Assembly: GCF_001613795.1 (NCBI RefSeq)
Contig: NZ_LPVZ01000018.1
Location: 62,001 to 126,000, forward strand
Reading direction: 5' to 3'
Source: Thalassospira sp. MCCC 1A01148
Lineage (GTDB): Bacteria > Pseudomonadota > Alphaproteobacteria > Rhodospirillales > Thalassospiraceae
DNA: 64,000 nucleotides
Shown here: one piece after another, positions 1 through 8,904 of the stretch
How the letters are laid out: the number at the start of each line of letters is the position of its first letter
Numbering within the stretch: position 1 is the first letter of the stretch
Notes under the pieces: model-generated
What the model saw: the letters and a program-made list of their open reading frames with translations, nothing else
Told to the model about the DNA's origin: nothing
Databases searched by the model: none
Program-made: the position numbers and the translations under genes

Positions 1-788
1 TCAACAGTGCCGAGCGGCGTTTTGATGGTGAGCGCATTTTCGCGCGCACTTTCGAGCGTGCCGGGGATGAAATTGACCTCGCCCATGAAGCTTGCCGAGA
101 ACAGTGTTTTGGGCTGCATGTAAATGCTTTCCGGGCTTCCGACGTCTTCGATCCTGCCAGCATTCATCACCACGATCCGATCGGCAATCGCCATGGCTTC
201 TTCCTGATCGTGGGTGACGTGGACAAAGGTGGTGCCAACCCGTTTCTGAATGGCTTTCAGTTCATCCTGCATTTGACGACGGAGCTTGAGGTCAAGCGCA
301 CCCAGCGGTTCATCAAGCAACAAGACATCGGGTTCAACCGCCAGCGCACGGGCAAGAGCAACGCGCTGGCGTTGACCGCCGGAGAGCTCGTGCGGTTTCT
401 TATTGGCCGATGTTTTGAGCCCGACCATATCAAGGAGTTCTTCGGCCTTGGCATGGCGTTCGGCTTTGCCGACCTTGCGCATCTTAAGCCCGAAGGCGAC
501 ATTGTCGCGCAGGCTCATATGCGGGAACAGGGCATAGTCCTGAAACATCGTGGTGGTCGGGCGTTTGGCGGGGGCAACATCGCCCATATCCTTGCCATTG
601 ATTTCAATCGTGCCACTGGTGGGCGACAGGAAACCGCCCAGAAGCGACAGCAGGGTGGTTTTGCCACATCCCGACGGGCCAAGAAGAACGATGAACTCGC
701 CGGCTGCGATTTCAAGGCTGACATCGTCAAGGGCAGTAAAGTCGCCAAAAATCTTGGTGGCGTTGCGGATGGATACAGGGGCGGTCAT
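1..788 (-). CDS. ABC transporter ATP-binding protein, PotA-like (partial, C-terminus off window)
   Basis: Energises import through the two permeases encoded just upstream in the same operon. The visible 262 residues are a complete nucleotide-binding domain: Walker A GPSGCGKT at about 37-44, Q-loop Gln83, signature LSGGQ at 135-139, Walker B LLLDEP at 156-161 and switch His193. The reading frame is still open at base 1, so the C-terminal TOBE-type regulatory region lies outside the window. The ATG start overlaps the stop codon of the upstream permease by 4 bases, which suggests translational coupling. Family (spermidine/putrescine/Fe3+ importers) is clear from the PotA-like layout and neighbours. 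The real substrate cannot be read from sequence. Confidence 0.93.
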   Translation of the reverse strand, partial: MTAPVSIRNATKIFGDFTALDDVSLEIAAGEFIVLLGPSGCGKTTLLSLLGGFLSPTSGTIEINGKDMGDVAPAKRPTTTMFQDYALFPHMSLRDNVAFGLKMRKVGKAERHAKAEELLDMVGLKTSANKKPHELSGGQRQRVALARALAVEPDVLLLDEPLGALDLKLRRQMQDELKAIQKRVGTTFVHVTHDQEEAMAIADRIVVMNAGRIEDVGSPESIYMQPKTLFSASFMGEVNFIPGTLESARENALTIKTPLGTV

Positions 789-1576
789 TTCTTTGCCGTC
801 CTTCTAAAGACAATCAATTCAAGAATAAGCAGCAGCGCAACCGATACAAGGAAGACAACACTTCCGACCGCGTTGGTTTTCGGGTTCAGGCCCGAACGCA
901 ACATGCTCCAGATTTCAACCGGCAGGGTGACGTCAAAGCGCGACAGCAAGAATGCGATGATGAATTCATCCCAGCTAAACGTCACCGACAGGAAAAAGGC
1001 CGCAAGGATCGAGGGCATCAACATCGGGGCGGAGACCTGCGTCATCACCTGCCATTCGGCAGCCCCCAGATCGCGGGCGGCCCGTTCGATATTTTTCTGA
1101 TGGTCCCCCATCGAGGCATAAATAATCGCAAAGCACAGCGGCAGATTGATCACCACATGCCCGATCCCGACAGTCCAAAGCGACAGCGAAACGCCGAGCC
1201 AGTTAAAGGTGGTCAGCAAACCAAGCGCAATGATCAGGTAACTGACCGTCATCGGTGCAATCAGAAGGCCACGCTGAAGACGCGAGGCGGGCAAGACAAA
1301 TCGCGCCAGCCCATAGGCCGCACAGAAACCAAGCACGCAGGCAACCGTGGCCGAGCCGATGGCAACCATCAAGGAGTTGGTCAGGGCCGACATCAGGCGA
1401 CTGTCTGAAAAGACCTCGCCATACCATTTAAGGGTCGCGCCGTTAAATGGCGGAACCGGCAGGCGGCCATCCTGAAATGAAAACAGGACAAGGACCGCCA
1501 CAGGTAAAAAGATAAAGCCATAAAGTGCCGCCAGATAAGACCAGGACAGCAGTTTGGAAAAGCGTGAAGAGATCAT
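785..1576 (-). CDS. ABC transporter permease, PotC-like
   Basis: Inner-membrane permease of a spermidine/putrescine-type importer, 263 residues with about six hydrophobic spans. The EAA-type coupling loop (ERAARDLGAAEWQV) sits in the last third, where the ATPase docks. I chose the ATG at 1576 because it follows the stop of the upstream permease by one base. An earlier in-frame start at 1615 would overlap that gene by 38 bases. It is the third gene of the importer operon (binding protein, permease, permease, ATPase), all transcribed leftward. Substrate unknown within the polyamine/opine-type family. Confidence 0.93.
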   Translation of the reverse strand: MISSRFSKLLSWSYLAALYGFIFLPVAVLVLFSFQDGRLPVPPFNGATLKWYGEVFSDSRLMSALTNSLMVAIGSATVACVLGFCAAYGLARFVLPASRLQRGLLIAPMTVSYLIIALGLLTTFNWLGVSLSLWTVGIGHVVINLPLCFAIIYASMGDHQKNIERAARDLGAAEWQVMTQVSAPMLMPSILAAFFLSVTFSWDEFIIAFLLSRFDVTLPVEIWSMLRSGLNPKTNAVGSVVFLVSVALLLILELIVFRRTAKK

Positions 1577-1577
1577 T

Positions 1578-2441
1578 TTATGTTCTCTCCATCTTGAGCC
1601 AGCGCGCACAGGCAATATAGGCCATCGTTACCACCACCATCAGAATGATCGAAAGGGTGGCAGCCATCGGGAAATCAGCCCGACGTCCCAGTTGCAGCAT
1701 GATGACTTGCGGCAGGGCGAGTTCATTATTGCCGCCCAATATCTGCGGGGTGATGTAATCACCGATACACAGCACAAAGGTCAGGAACGCACCGACCATA
1801 ATGCCCGGCAATGTGAGCGGTAACACTACATGCCAGAATACCTGAAACCCGTTTGCACCAAGATCGGCCGCAGCCCTGCGATAGTTCGGCGGCATCTGCA
1901 CCAGATTGGCATAGATGGTCAGGGTCAACAGCATGACAAAGAAATGCACAAACCCGATGACGGTCGCACTTCGCGTGCTGGCCAGTTCGAGCGGTTCGGA
2001 AATCACCCCCAAATAGACCAGCGTGTTATTGATCACCCCGTTTTGCGCCAGCACCAGAAGCCAGGAATAGGACCGCACCACATAGCTTGTCCAGAATGGC
2101 AGGATCGCCATGATCAGCGCCATGCGCTGCCATTTCTGCGGGACGCGTTCGGCAATGATCCAGGCCAGCGGATAGGCAAGGATCACGGAAATGATCGTGA
2201 CCGTGAGGGTGATTTCAAGCGAGACAAAAAGACCTTTCAGTAAATGGGCCTTTTCAAAGAACTCGATGTAATTGTCGAAATTCCACGCCATGATGATCTC
2301 GCGCCCCTTGCGGGTCGCCAAGCTGATCGCGGCCATGACGATAAAGGGAATAACGAAAAACGCGACGGTCCAAAGCAGGGCCGGGGTTACAAAGCCCCAT
2401 GCGCGGCGATTTTCGCGTGTTTCAAGGCTGGCAGTGGCCAT
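1578..2441 (-). CDS. ABC transporter permease, PotB-like
   Basis: Second inner-membrane permease, 287 residues. It has an N-terminal hydrophobic helix (LLWTVAFFVIPFIVMAA), a large periplasmic loop and an EAA loop (RRAAADLGANGFQVFWHVVLP) characteristic of BPD_transp_1 permeases. It pairs with the PotC-like permease to form the channel heterodimer. It is separated from the upstream binding-protein gene by 160 bases containing a strong hairpin, so its message is probably a processed or attenuated readthrough product. Length and order match potB of polyamine operons. Confidence 0.93.
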   Translation of the reverse strand: MATASLETRENRRAWGFVTPALLWTVAFFVIPFIVMAAISLATRKGREIIMAWNFDNYIEFFEKAHLLKGLFVSLEITLTVTIISVILAYPLAWIIAERVPQKWQRMALIMAILPFWTSYVVRSYSWLLVLAQNGVINNTLVYLGVISEPLELASTRSATVIGFVHFFVMLLTLTIYANLVQMPPNYRRAAADLGANGFQVFWHVVLPLTLPGIMVGAFLTFVLCIGDYITPQILGGNNELALPQVIMLQLGRRADFPMAATLSIILMVVVTMAYIACARWLKMERT

Positions 2442-2547
2442 AACGGTATCCTTTTCGCAAACCGGCCCGCCTGGATGGGTGGGATGGTTGCTTGTAACTC
2501 GCTTGGGATAGTGGGCGCCGTTGGGTCAGCTTACCGCAAGTTTGGCA

Positions 2548-2576
2548 CCGATGCCCCGCAAAAAGCGGGACATCGG
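2548..2576 (-). terminator. Intercistronic hairpin after binding-protein gene
   Basis: Two near-perfect 12-base arms (CCGATGCCCCGC and GCGGGACATCGG, one mismatch) surround an A5 loop, 26 bases past the binding-protein stop codon. There is no long U-run in the leftward direction, so I read it as an RNA-stabilising or attenuating hairpin within the operon, not a full terminator. Confidence 0.7.
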
Positions 2577-2601
2577 CAGGTGGCAGTAGACAAGGGATTG
2601 C

Positions 2602-3690
2602 TTACTGCTGGAGCATCTCGACCCAGGCATCCTGCATCTCGGCATCGAGATCGGCATCCGGGATCGGGTAAAGCTGCGAGTTCTTCAGGTATCCTTCCTG
2701 ATCATCCCAGCGAAGGGCTGCTTTCTGGGCGTCGGTCAGGTTTTCGCCTGCCTTGGCGTTGGCGGGCATCCCCCAGTAGCAAGACGAGGTCGCAAGACGT
2801 GCCTGGCCTTCGGGGCTCATGATGTATTGGACGAACTTAAGCGCCAGATCAGGCTTTTCAGAATCCTTCATCACCCCGATCGACTGCGCCCAGCGCAGGC
2901 CACCCTGCTTGGGTATGATCCAGTCAAGGTTCGGCTTTTCTTCGGACAACACGGCCGTAATCCATTCACCGCCACCCACAAGGATATCGACTTCCCCGGT
3001 TGCAAGAGCGGTCTGGGAAGAAACAACTTCACCAACCTGTTTGGAGACCTTTTTCATCGCAAACAGCTTTTCCTTGATCGCGGGCATGTCGTCCGCGCCA
3101 AGATCAGCCGTATCAATACCAAGACCCAGGCCAACAAGGCCGATGACCGGCAGGTAATAATCATAAACCGCGATGCGGCCAGCATATTTGTCCGACCAGA
3201 TCACCGACATGTCTTCCATGTCCTTGGGATCGACCTTGGTCTTGTCGAACGAAATGGTGTTGTAGCCGAACTTCTCGGTGACGGCATAGGTTTTGCCATC
3301 CACCACATTGTTCTCGGCCATCACGACTTCGGGGAAAATATCGGATGTCGGCAGGGCATCGGCGGGGATTTCGGCCAGAACACCCATTTCAACCGCGCGA
3401 TGGACATCAACACCATCAATCACGAATACATCCCAGTCACCGGGACGGGATTGCTCGATAATTGAAAGGCCGGCACCGGTACCTTCATATTCCTTGAGAT
3501 TGACTTTGACGTCGTACTTTTCTTCGAACGGCTCGATCAAGGCCGGATCGGTGTGGTCGCACCAGACAAGGGCGTTGAGCTCTTCGGTCGCCTGTGCCGT
3601 TTGCGCCATGGCAACGGCGCCCAGAATAAAGGTCGCAGTGCTACTCAGAAACTTGTTGCGGGTCTTCCCCGTAGAGACGTGACGAGACAT
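2602..3690 (-). CDS. Periplasmic spermidine/putrescine-type substrate-binding protein, PotD-like
   Basis: Captures the substrate in the periplasm for the adjacent permeases. It has 362 residues with a positively charged N-terminus and hydrophobic stretch ending at a probable signal cleavage near AQA (about residue 34). The mature part follows the SBP_bac_8/PotD plan (ALVWCDHTDP start, GDWDVFVIDG, later LRWAQSIGVMKD). It is the first gene of the leftward operon. Its promoter faces the TetR regulator gene, and the 144-base gap carries two operator-like palindromes. Substrate is inferred only as a small cation or amine; PotD relatives bind many compounds. Confidence 0.9.
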   Translation of the reverse strand: MSRHVSTGKTRNKFLSSTATFILGAVAMAQTAQATEELNALVWCDHTDPALIEPFEEKYDVKVNLKEYEGTGAGLSIIEQSRPGDWDVFVIDGVDVHRAVEMGVLAEIPADALPTSDIFPEVVMAENNVVDGKTYAVTEKFGYNTISFDKTKVDPKDMEDMSVIWSDKYAGRIAVYDYYLPVIGLVGLGLGIDTADLGADDMPAIKEKLFAMKKVSKQVGEVVSSQTALATGEVDILVGGGEWITAVLSEEKPNLDWIIPKQGGLRWAQSIGVMKDSEKPDLALKFVQYIMSPEGQARLATSSCYWGMPANAKAGENLTDAQKAALRWDDQEGYLKNSQLYPIPDADLDAEMQDAWVEMLQQ

Positions 3691-3771
3691 AGGCTCTCCC
3701 TGATTTCATATTTGAGGCCTCCCTTGAATTGGGTTCTTCGGTGCTCTGTTTCGGCACCGTTGAAAAAATAT

Positions 3772-3817
3772 TGAACGCGTTCATTTTTTGAGTCAATGTA
3801 AATTTTGAACCCGTTCA
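3772..3817. promoter_or_regulatory. Paired palindromic operators, probable TetR binding sites
   Basis: TGAACGCGTTCA (3772-3783) is a perfect 12-base palindrome. TGAACCCGTTCA (3806-3817) is the same sequence with one change. Their centres are 34 bases apart, between the divergent importer operon and the TetR gene at 3835. Placement and symmetry are those of an autoregulated TetR operator pair. Confidence 0.8.
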
Positions 3818-3834
3818 GTTTTTCCGGAGTGACG

Positions 3835-4452
3835 ATGTCAGGACTGCGCGCCCAAAAGAAAGCCGATAAAAACCGCCGTATTCTGGAGGCGGCGACGACG
3901 TTGTTTCGCAAGGTCGGATATGACAGTGCGCGCATCGAAGACATTGCGGAAATGGCCGGTGTGTCTGTCGGGACGTTCTATAACTACTTCAAAAACAAGG
4001 GCGATATGCTGATGGCCACCGTCTCGATGGAAGTCGAGGAAGTGCTGGCTGCGGGGGATGCCATTATCGCGCGCGAGCATGAAGATGTCGCCACGGCCTT
4101 GTTCGAACTGATCGGGAAATATTACGATCATTCCCTGACATATCTGTCCAAGGAGATGTGGCGCACGGCGATGTCACTGTCGATTGCGCAGCCTGAAACA
4201 CCGTTTTCCCAGCGTTACACAGCACTTGATCATCGGCTGTCAAAACAGGTCTGTGACCTTTTCGAAGCCCTGCAGTCGCGTGGGGTCGTGCGCAAGGATA
4301 TCGACTGCACGGCAACGGGTGAGCTTGTCTTTAATAACGTGAACATGATGTTTATCGAGTTTGTCAAAGACGAAGACATGGATGTTGACGGCCTGAAACA
4401 GGAAGTCGAACGCCAAAGCCAGCCACTGGTCTGGATGATGTCGGCAGCCTGA
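3835..4452 (+). CDS. TetR/AcrR family transcriptional regulator
   Basis: 205-residue dimeric DNA-binding regulator. The N-terminal helix-turn-helix is clear (ILEAATTLFRKVGYDSARIE, then DIAEMAGVSVGTFYNYFKNK) at residues about 16-60; the rest is the ligand-binding helical domain. I chose the ATG at 3835, about 5 bases after GGAG. An in-frame start at 3805 would place the second operator inside the coding sequence. It is divergent from the PotD-like importer operon, so it most likely represses that operon and itself through the palindromes between them. Ligand unknown. Confidence 0.92.
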   Translation: MSGLRAQKKADKNRRILEAATTLFRKVGYDSARIEDIAEMAGVSVGTFYNYFKNKGDMLMATVSMEVEEVLAAGDAIIAREHEDVATALFELIGKYYDHSLTYLSKEMWRTAMSLSIAQPETPFSQRYTALDHRLSKQVCDLFEALQSRGVVRKDIDCTATGELVFNNVNMMFIEFVKDEDMDVDGLKQEVERQSQPLVWMMSAA

Positions 4453-4555
4453 TCTCTGCCCGCCAAGGGCATCAATTCCTGATTGCTCTCTTTGCGCGTG
4501 TTTTGCTATCTTATGCTCGCCATATAATCGTGTGGGCTTTAACGGAGCAAAGCGC

Positions 4556-5131
4556 ATGGCGAAGTCACCAGACAGCTATTTTGCCAACAGCCGGATCTGG
4601 CCAAACGAAGCATCGTGCTTGCGCGCCATCTTGCGCGATTGCGATCTAGATGAAGCAATCAAATGGGGCAAGCCGTGCTATATGCATGATGGTCATAACA
4701 TCGCGATCATTCAGGAAATGAAGGATTTTCTGGCGTTGATGTTTTTCAAGGGGGCGTTGATTGACGACCCGGATGGCGTCCTTGTCCCACCCGGACCCAA
4801 TTCCAATTCAGGTCGGCAAATCCGGTTTCGCTCTGTCGACGAGGTTACAGCCAAAGCCGATCAGATCATGGCCTTCGTCAAGGCAGCCATTCAGGTCAAT
4901 CAGGCCGGATTAAAAATCAAAAAGCCCTCGGTAATTGAACTGCCCGAAGAGTTGCGCGACCGCCTTGATCAGGATGCGGAACTGAAAGCCGCGTTTGACG
5001 CGCTGACACCGGGGCGTCAGCGGGGCTATGGTCTTTATATCGGCGGGGCAAAGCAATCTGCGACCCGGATTGCACGAATTGAAAAGCACCGGGCACGCAT
5101 TCTTGAGGGCAAGGGCATTCACGACCGTTAG
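4556..5131 (+). CDS. YdeI/DUF1801-family protein
   Basis: 191-residue soluble protein. The N-terminal half has the DUF1801 pattern (EASCLRAILRDCDLDEAIKWGKPCY), and the C-terminal half carries the YdeI/OmpD-associated helical segment (RDRLDQDAELKAAFDALTPGRQRGYGLYIGGAKQSATRIARIEKH). No catalytic residues are established for this family; some relatives are linked to stress resistance. Start taken at 4556 because GGAG lies 10 bases upstream. It appears to be a single-gene unit followed by a small GTCGGC/GCCGAC hairpin right after its stop. Confidence 0.85.
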   Translation: MAKSPDSYFANSRIWPNEASCLRAILRDCDLDEAIKWGKPCYMHDGHNIAIIQEMKDFLALMFFKGALIDDPDGVLVPPGPNSNSGRQIRFRSVDEVTAKADQIMAFVKAAIQVNQAGLKIKKPSVIELPEELRDRLDQDAELKAAFDALTPGRQRGYGLYIGGAKQSATRIARIEKHRARILEGKGIHDR

Positions 5132-5346
5132 GTCGGCGATGTGCCGACATATGCGCTTTCATCGGCCGAATTCATTGCCCAATCAGTGCCAACGTTTTAG
5201 ACTGATATCAACATAAGCCATTGTTAATTGGCATAAATAAAGGCCCGGCGTGCTTAAGCACCATAAAGGCCAAAGACAGATTGGCGGTCGTCAGTTCAAG
5301 GTTCTGACGGCGGTTGGTACGAGCAAGTTGTCAGGAAAAAGATATT

Positions 5347-6342
5347 ATGGACGATACCGCGAACGGCGCGGGAAATGCGTTTGGCATGCTATCCGGTGGT
5401 AATCAAGTGGACAGCATCGGTGAGCTCAGGCTGGCTGATGGTGAACTGTTTGAATTGCCCGGTGTGACCGGGCGTCTGGAACGGATCGATTTCGGGAATG
5501 GTATCTGTTTGCACCGTGCGGAATTGAATGTCCGCGAGGATTCCAGATTTGATGTTCAAAACGCTTTGCCACCGGGCTGGATTGCCGGGTCTGCAAATAT
5601 TCTCGGCGAGCTTGATTTTGATAGCCCCGATGGCGCCAAACACGCCATGTCCGCCGAAACCGGTTTGATGATGCGCATCGACCGGCCCGGGACGCGCTAT
5701 TTTCTGCCCGGTGGACAAGTGATCCGCCATGCAGGGGTTACCATCGGGCTTGATGCGCTGCGTGCCAAGTTTGGCGATGATCTGCCAGCAGCACTTGATC
5801 CATATCTGTCTGATGATCAAAGCGTGATTGAAGTCAGGCCTTTGGGCCTTAATAACAAGATCAGAAGCATCGTCAGCGCGATGTTCTCCGCCCAAGCGAC
5901 CGGCGTTGGGCGCAAGTTCAAGCTTGAAGGTCTATCAACCCTGTTTCTGGCTGAGATGATTTATGCCTATTGCCTGCTGCATCACGATGGCGAAAAGACG
6001 CCGGAACCAAGCGTTCTTGAAAAGACGGTGATCGAAGACGCGATTGCCAAAATCACCCGCGATCTGGCATCCGCAGTATCGGTTGCCCAGTTGGCAGATG
6101 CGGGCGGTATGACGGAAAGCCGCCTTAACAGCCTGTTCAAGCTTGAGACGGGCAAAAGCTGTGCGGATTTTATCCGCTCCAGGCGGATGGAGCACGCCCG
6201 GGAGTTGCTGGCCTCACGCGAGTTTACCGTCAAGCAGGTCGCAGTAGCGGTTGGCTTTAACCATGTCAGCAACTTTTCGCGGTCCTATCGCGACTGGTAC
6301 GGCGAAAGTCCGGCTCAGGCACTCAAGCGCAACAGCGCATAG
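5347..6342 (+). CDS. AraC family transcriptional regulator
   Basis: 331-residue regulator with an N-terminal sensing region of about 220 residues and a C-terminal double helix-turn-helix (SVAQLADAGGMTESRLNSLFK and FTVKQVAVAVGFNHVSNFSRSY) at about 240-325. The layout resembles PchR-type siderophore regulators, but no siderophore gene is nearby, so the effector is unknown. Start taken at ATG 5347. The 215 bases upstream hold no other gene. It is not obviously paired with the MoxR gene 82 bases downstream. Confidence 0.9.
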   Translation: MDDTANGAGNAFGMLSGGNQVDSIGELRLADGELFELPGVTGRLERIDFGNGICLHRAELNVREDSRFDVQNALPPGWIAGSANILGELDFDSPDGAKHAMSAETGLMMRIDRPGTRYFLPGGQVIRHAGVTIGLDALRAKFGDDLPAALDPYLSDDQSVIEVRPLGLNNKIRSIVSAMFSAQATGVGRKFKLEGLSTLFLAEMIYAYCLLHHDGEKTPEPSVLEKTVIEDAIAKITRDLASAVSVAQLADAGGMTESRLNSLFKLETGKSCADFIRSRRMEHARELLASREFTVKQVAVAVGFNHVSNFSRSYRDWYGESPAQALKRNSA

Positions 6343-6424
6343 ACTGTGTGGTGTTTGGGCCCTTGCTCAAATCGGTTGGACGCCCTAGGTTAACGCAAAC
6401 GTCAGCTTATGTTGCAGGGCAAAA

Positions 6425-7270
6425 ATGAAGTTTCAGGGTACGGAAAATTACGTCGCGACCGAAGATCTGATGGTGGCGGTCAACGCTGCTATCACGTTGC
6501 AGCGACCGCTTCTGGTCAAAGGCGAACCGGGCACCGGCAAGACCGTTCTGGCCGAAGAAATCGCCAAGTCGCTTGGCAAGAAGCTGATTACCTGGTCGAT
6601 CAAATCCACGACGCGCGCCCAGCAGGGCCTTTATGAATATGACGCGGTATCGCGCCTGCGTGACAGTCAGTTGGGTGACGAGCGTGTCCATGACATCGGC
6701 AATTACATCGTCAAGGGCAAACTTTGGGAGGCGTTCGAGGCAGACGGCGAAGCGCCCGTGCTTCTGATTGACGAGATCGACAAGGCCGATATCGAGTTCC
6801 CCAATGACCTGCTTCAGGAACTCGATCGCATGGAGTTCTTTGTTTACGAGACCCAGCAGATGGTCACAGCCACCAACCGCCCGATTGTGATCATCACATC
6901 GAACAACGAAAAGGAACTGCCCGACGCGTTCCTGCGGCGTTGTTTTTTCCATTACATCCGCTTCCCGGATGCAGACACCATGGCCGAGATCATCGAGGTG
7001 CATTACCCCGGCATCCAGAAACGTCTGGTCGCCGAGGCATTGAACCTGTTTTACGATATGCGTGACGTGTCGGGCCTGAAGAAAAAGCCTTCGACCTCAG
7101 AGCTTCTTGACTGGTTGAAGCTTTTGATGGCCGAAGACCTGCCGCCCGAGGCCCTGCGCGCCAAGGATGCCAAAACCGCCGTGCCACCGATGCATGGGGC
7201 GCTTCTGAAAAACGAGCAGGACGTGCATCTGTTTGAGCGTCTGGCGTTTATGGCACGGCGCGAAGGGTGA
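6425..7270 (+). CDS. MoxR-type AAA+ ATPase
   Basis: 281-residue AAA+ ATPase of the MoxR/APE2220 group, which act as chaperones that activate or assemble partner complexes together with VWA-domain proteins. Walker A GEPGTGKT is at 33-40, Walker B LLIDEIDKAD in the middle, sensor 1 is IVIITSNNEK, and an arginine-finger region LRRCFFHYIRFP follows. The VWA partner gene lies 323 bases downstream, separated by one small AT-rich gene whose start codon overlaps this gene's stop (TGATG). In related bacteria the MoxR and CoxE-like VWA genes are normally adjacent. Confidence 0.93.
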   Translation: MKFQGTENYVATEDLMVAVNAAITLQRPLLVKGEPGTGKTVLAEEIAKSLGKKLITWSIKSTTRAQQGLYEYDAVSRLRDSQLGDERVHDIGNYIVKGKLWEAFEADGEAPVLLIDEIDKADIEFPNDLLQELDRMEFFVYETQQMVTATNRPIVIITSNNEKELPDAFLRRCFFHYIRFPDADTMAEIIEVHYPGIQKRLVAEALNLFYDMRDVSGLKKKPSTSELLDWLKLLMAEDLPPEALRAKDAKTAVPPMHGALLKNEQDVHLFERLAFMARREG

Positions 7271-7590
7271 TGACTCAATTGGAGAGTGGAACGGTGAAGT
7301 TTAAATCTATAGATGATTTCAAAGATATGAACTTGACTCAATTTGTTCAGGAAATAGATCAAGTTCCTACTGGTCTATTGGTTGAACTTCGTGAAACGCA
7401 AAAAGATAGGTACCAGGGCAATTGGCGTCGTATCGTTGTGGGAGAGCTGGCACAACGTGATTATGACTCAATTCGACAGTCTGCAAATGCAGCTAAATAT
7501 GCGGCTTGTGCGACCATTGCTGCTGCTGTGATTGCCGGTGTAACCGCTGTTTTGCAGACGGCAGATTTTTTTCTAACTTGTAGTTCATAA
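7270..7590 (+). CDS. Small unknown protein with C-terminal membrane segment, inserted between MoxR and VWA genes
   Basis: I do not recognise this 106-residue protein. It has a soluble, charged N-terminal part (about 1-75) and a hydrophobic Ala/Val-rich segment at about 78-100 (AACATIAAAVIAGVTAVLQ), then a short tail ending in CSS, so it may be tail-anchored. Base composition is clearly more AT-rich than the flanking genes and it uses rare codons such as ATA and CTA, which suggests recent acquisition. The ATG overlaps the MoxR stop by one base; a GTG at 7294 preceded by GGAG is an alternative start. Its stop is 2 bases before the VWA start codon, which itself lacks a good ribosome site, so the three genes are probably co-translated. 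Confidence 0.75.
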   Translation: MTQLESGTVKFKSIDDFKDMNLTQFVQEIDQVPTGLLVELRETQKDRYQGNWRRIVVGELAQRDYDSIRQSANAAKYAACATIAAAVIAGVTAVLQTADFFLTCSS

Positions 7591-7592
7591 GA

Positions 7593-8780
7593 ATGTTCAC
7601 CGGCTTTTTCTATAAGCTGAAAGATGCGCGCGTGCCGGTCAGTCTGCGCGAATACCTGACATTGCTTGAGGCAGTGGAAAAAGGTCTGGCCGGTTATTCG
7701 GTTGAGGATTTCTATTATCTGGCGCGGTCCGCGCTGGTGAAGGATGAGCGCCATCTTGATAAGTTTGATCGCGTGTTCTCCGAACATTTCAAGGGCGTGA
7801 TCGACCTGACCGATGGCATGGACGAGGTCGAGAAGACAGAAATCCCCGAAGAGTGGCTGAAAAAGCTAGCCGAGAAATTCCTGACGGACGAAGAAAAGGC
7901 CGAGATCGAGGCGCTTGGCGGTTGGGAAAAGCTGATGGAGACGCTGAAACAGCGTCTGGAAGAACAAAAGGGCCGTCATCAGGGCGGTAACAAATGGATT
8001 GGTACGGCCGGGACATCGCCGTTTGGCGCTTATGGCTATAACCCCGAAGGGGTGCGGATCGGGCAGGATAAATCCCGCCATCGTCGCGCGGTCAAGGTTT
8101 GGGACAAGCGCGAATTCAAGAACCTTGATGACAGTGTCGAAATCGGCACGCGCAATATCAAGGTCGCCTTGCGACGTTTGCGCAAATGGGCGCGGACCGG
8201 GGCGGCGGATGAGCTTGACCTGCCCGGAACGATTACATCAACCGCACGCCAAGGCTGGCTTGATGTTCAGATGCGCCCCGAGCGCCACAACGCGGTCAAG
8301 GTCTTGATGCTGTTTGATGTTGGCGGATCGATGGATGATCACATCAAGGTCTGTGAAGAGCTGTTTTCAGCGGTCAAAACCGAATTCAAGCATCTTGAAT
8401 ATTACTACTTCCACAACTGCCCCTATGAAGGGCTTTGGAAAGATAACGCGCGGCGCTCGAACGAACAGGTATCGACCTGGGATGTGATCAATACCTATGG
8501 CGCGGATTACAAGCTTGTGATTGTTGGCGACGCGACCATGAGCCCCTATGAAATCACCTATCCCGGCGGGGCGGTGGAACACTGGAATGCCGAGGCCGGT
8601 GTTGTGTGGATGCAGCGATTGCTCGATCATTTCGAACACGCCGCCTGGATCAATCCGCAACCGGAAAACTGGTGGCGGCACCATCAATCGATCCAGATCA
8701 TGCACAAGCTGATGGAAGGCCGGATGTTTCCCCTGACCCTTGACGGGCTTGATCGCATGACCGGGGAACTAAACCGCTAG
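7593..8780 (+). CDS. VWA domain-containing CoxE-like protein
   Basis: 395-residue cytosolic protein of the CoxE/VWA group that works with MoxR ATPases. The N-terminal half is helical. The C-terminal VWA fold begins at VKVLMLFDVGGSMDDHI, where the metal-site motif reads DxGGS, not the classical DxSxS, a change common in this subgroup. A second typical segment is YYFHNCPYEGLW. The partner is the MoxR ATPase two genes upstream. The substrate complex is not identified; CoxE relatives take part in cofactor or metal insertion. Confidence 0.88.
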   Translation: MFTGFFYKLKDARVPVSLREYLTLLEAVEKGLAGYSVEDFYYLARSALVKDERHLDKFDRVFSEHFKGVIDLTDGMDEVEKTEIPEEWLKKLAEKFLTDEEKAEIEALGGWEKLMETLKQRLEEQKGRHQGGNKWIGTAGTSPFGAYGYNPEGVRIGQDKSRHRRAVKVWDKREFKNLDDSVEIGTRNIKVALRRLRKWARTGAADELDLPGTITSTARQGWLDVQMRPERHNAVKVLMLFDVGGSMDDHIKVCEELFSAVKTEFKHLEYYYFHNCPYEGLWKDNARRSNEQVSTWDVINTYGADYKLVIVGDATMSPYEITYPGGAVEHWNAEAGVVWMQRLLDHFEHAAWINPQPENWWRHHQSIQIMHKLMEGRMFPLTLDGLDRMTGELNR

Positions 8781-8904
8781 GTCCGCGTTCTTTGCTGTAA
8801 CAGTTTCATGAAGATTGCACCCAAGACGCGCTGACGCGTTTTTGTGCTGCCAATCCGCGCCTATAGTCCTTTGCTTAAAAGGACACTGGATAAGGATACC
8901 CTTG

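Noticed and set aside
210..1100. 296-codon plus-strand frame opposite the PotA-like and PotC-like genes
   Set aside because: It covers two well-supported minus-strand genes with intact Walker and EAA motifs, so it is a shadow frame.
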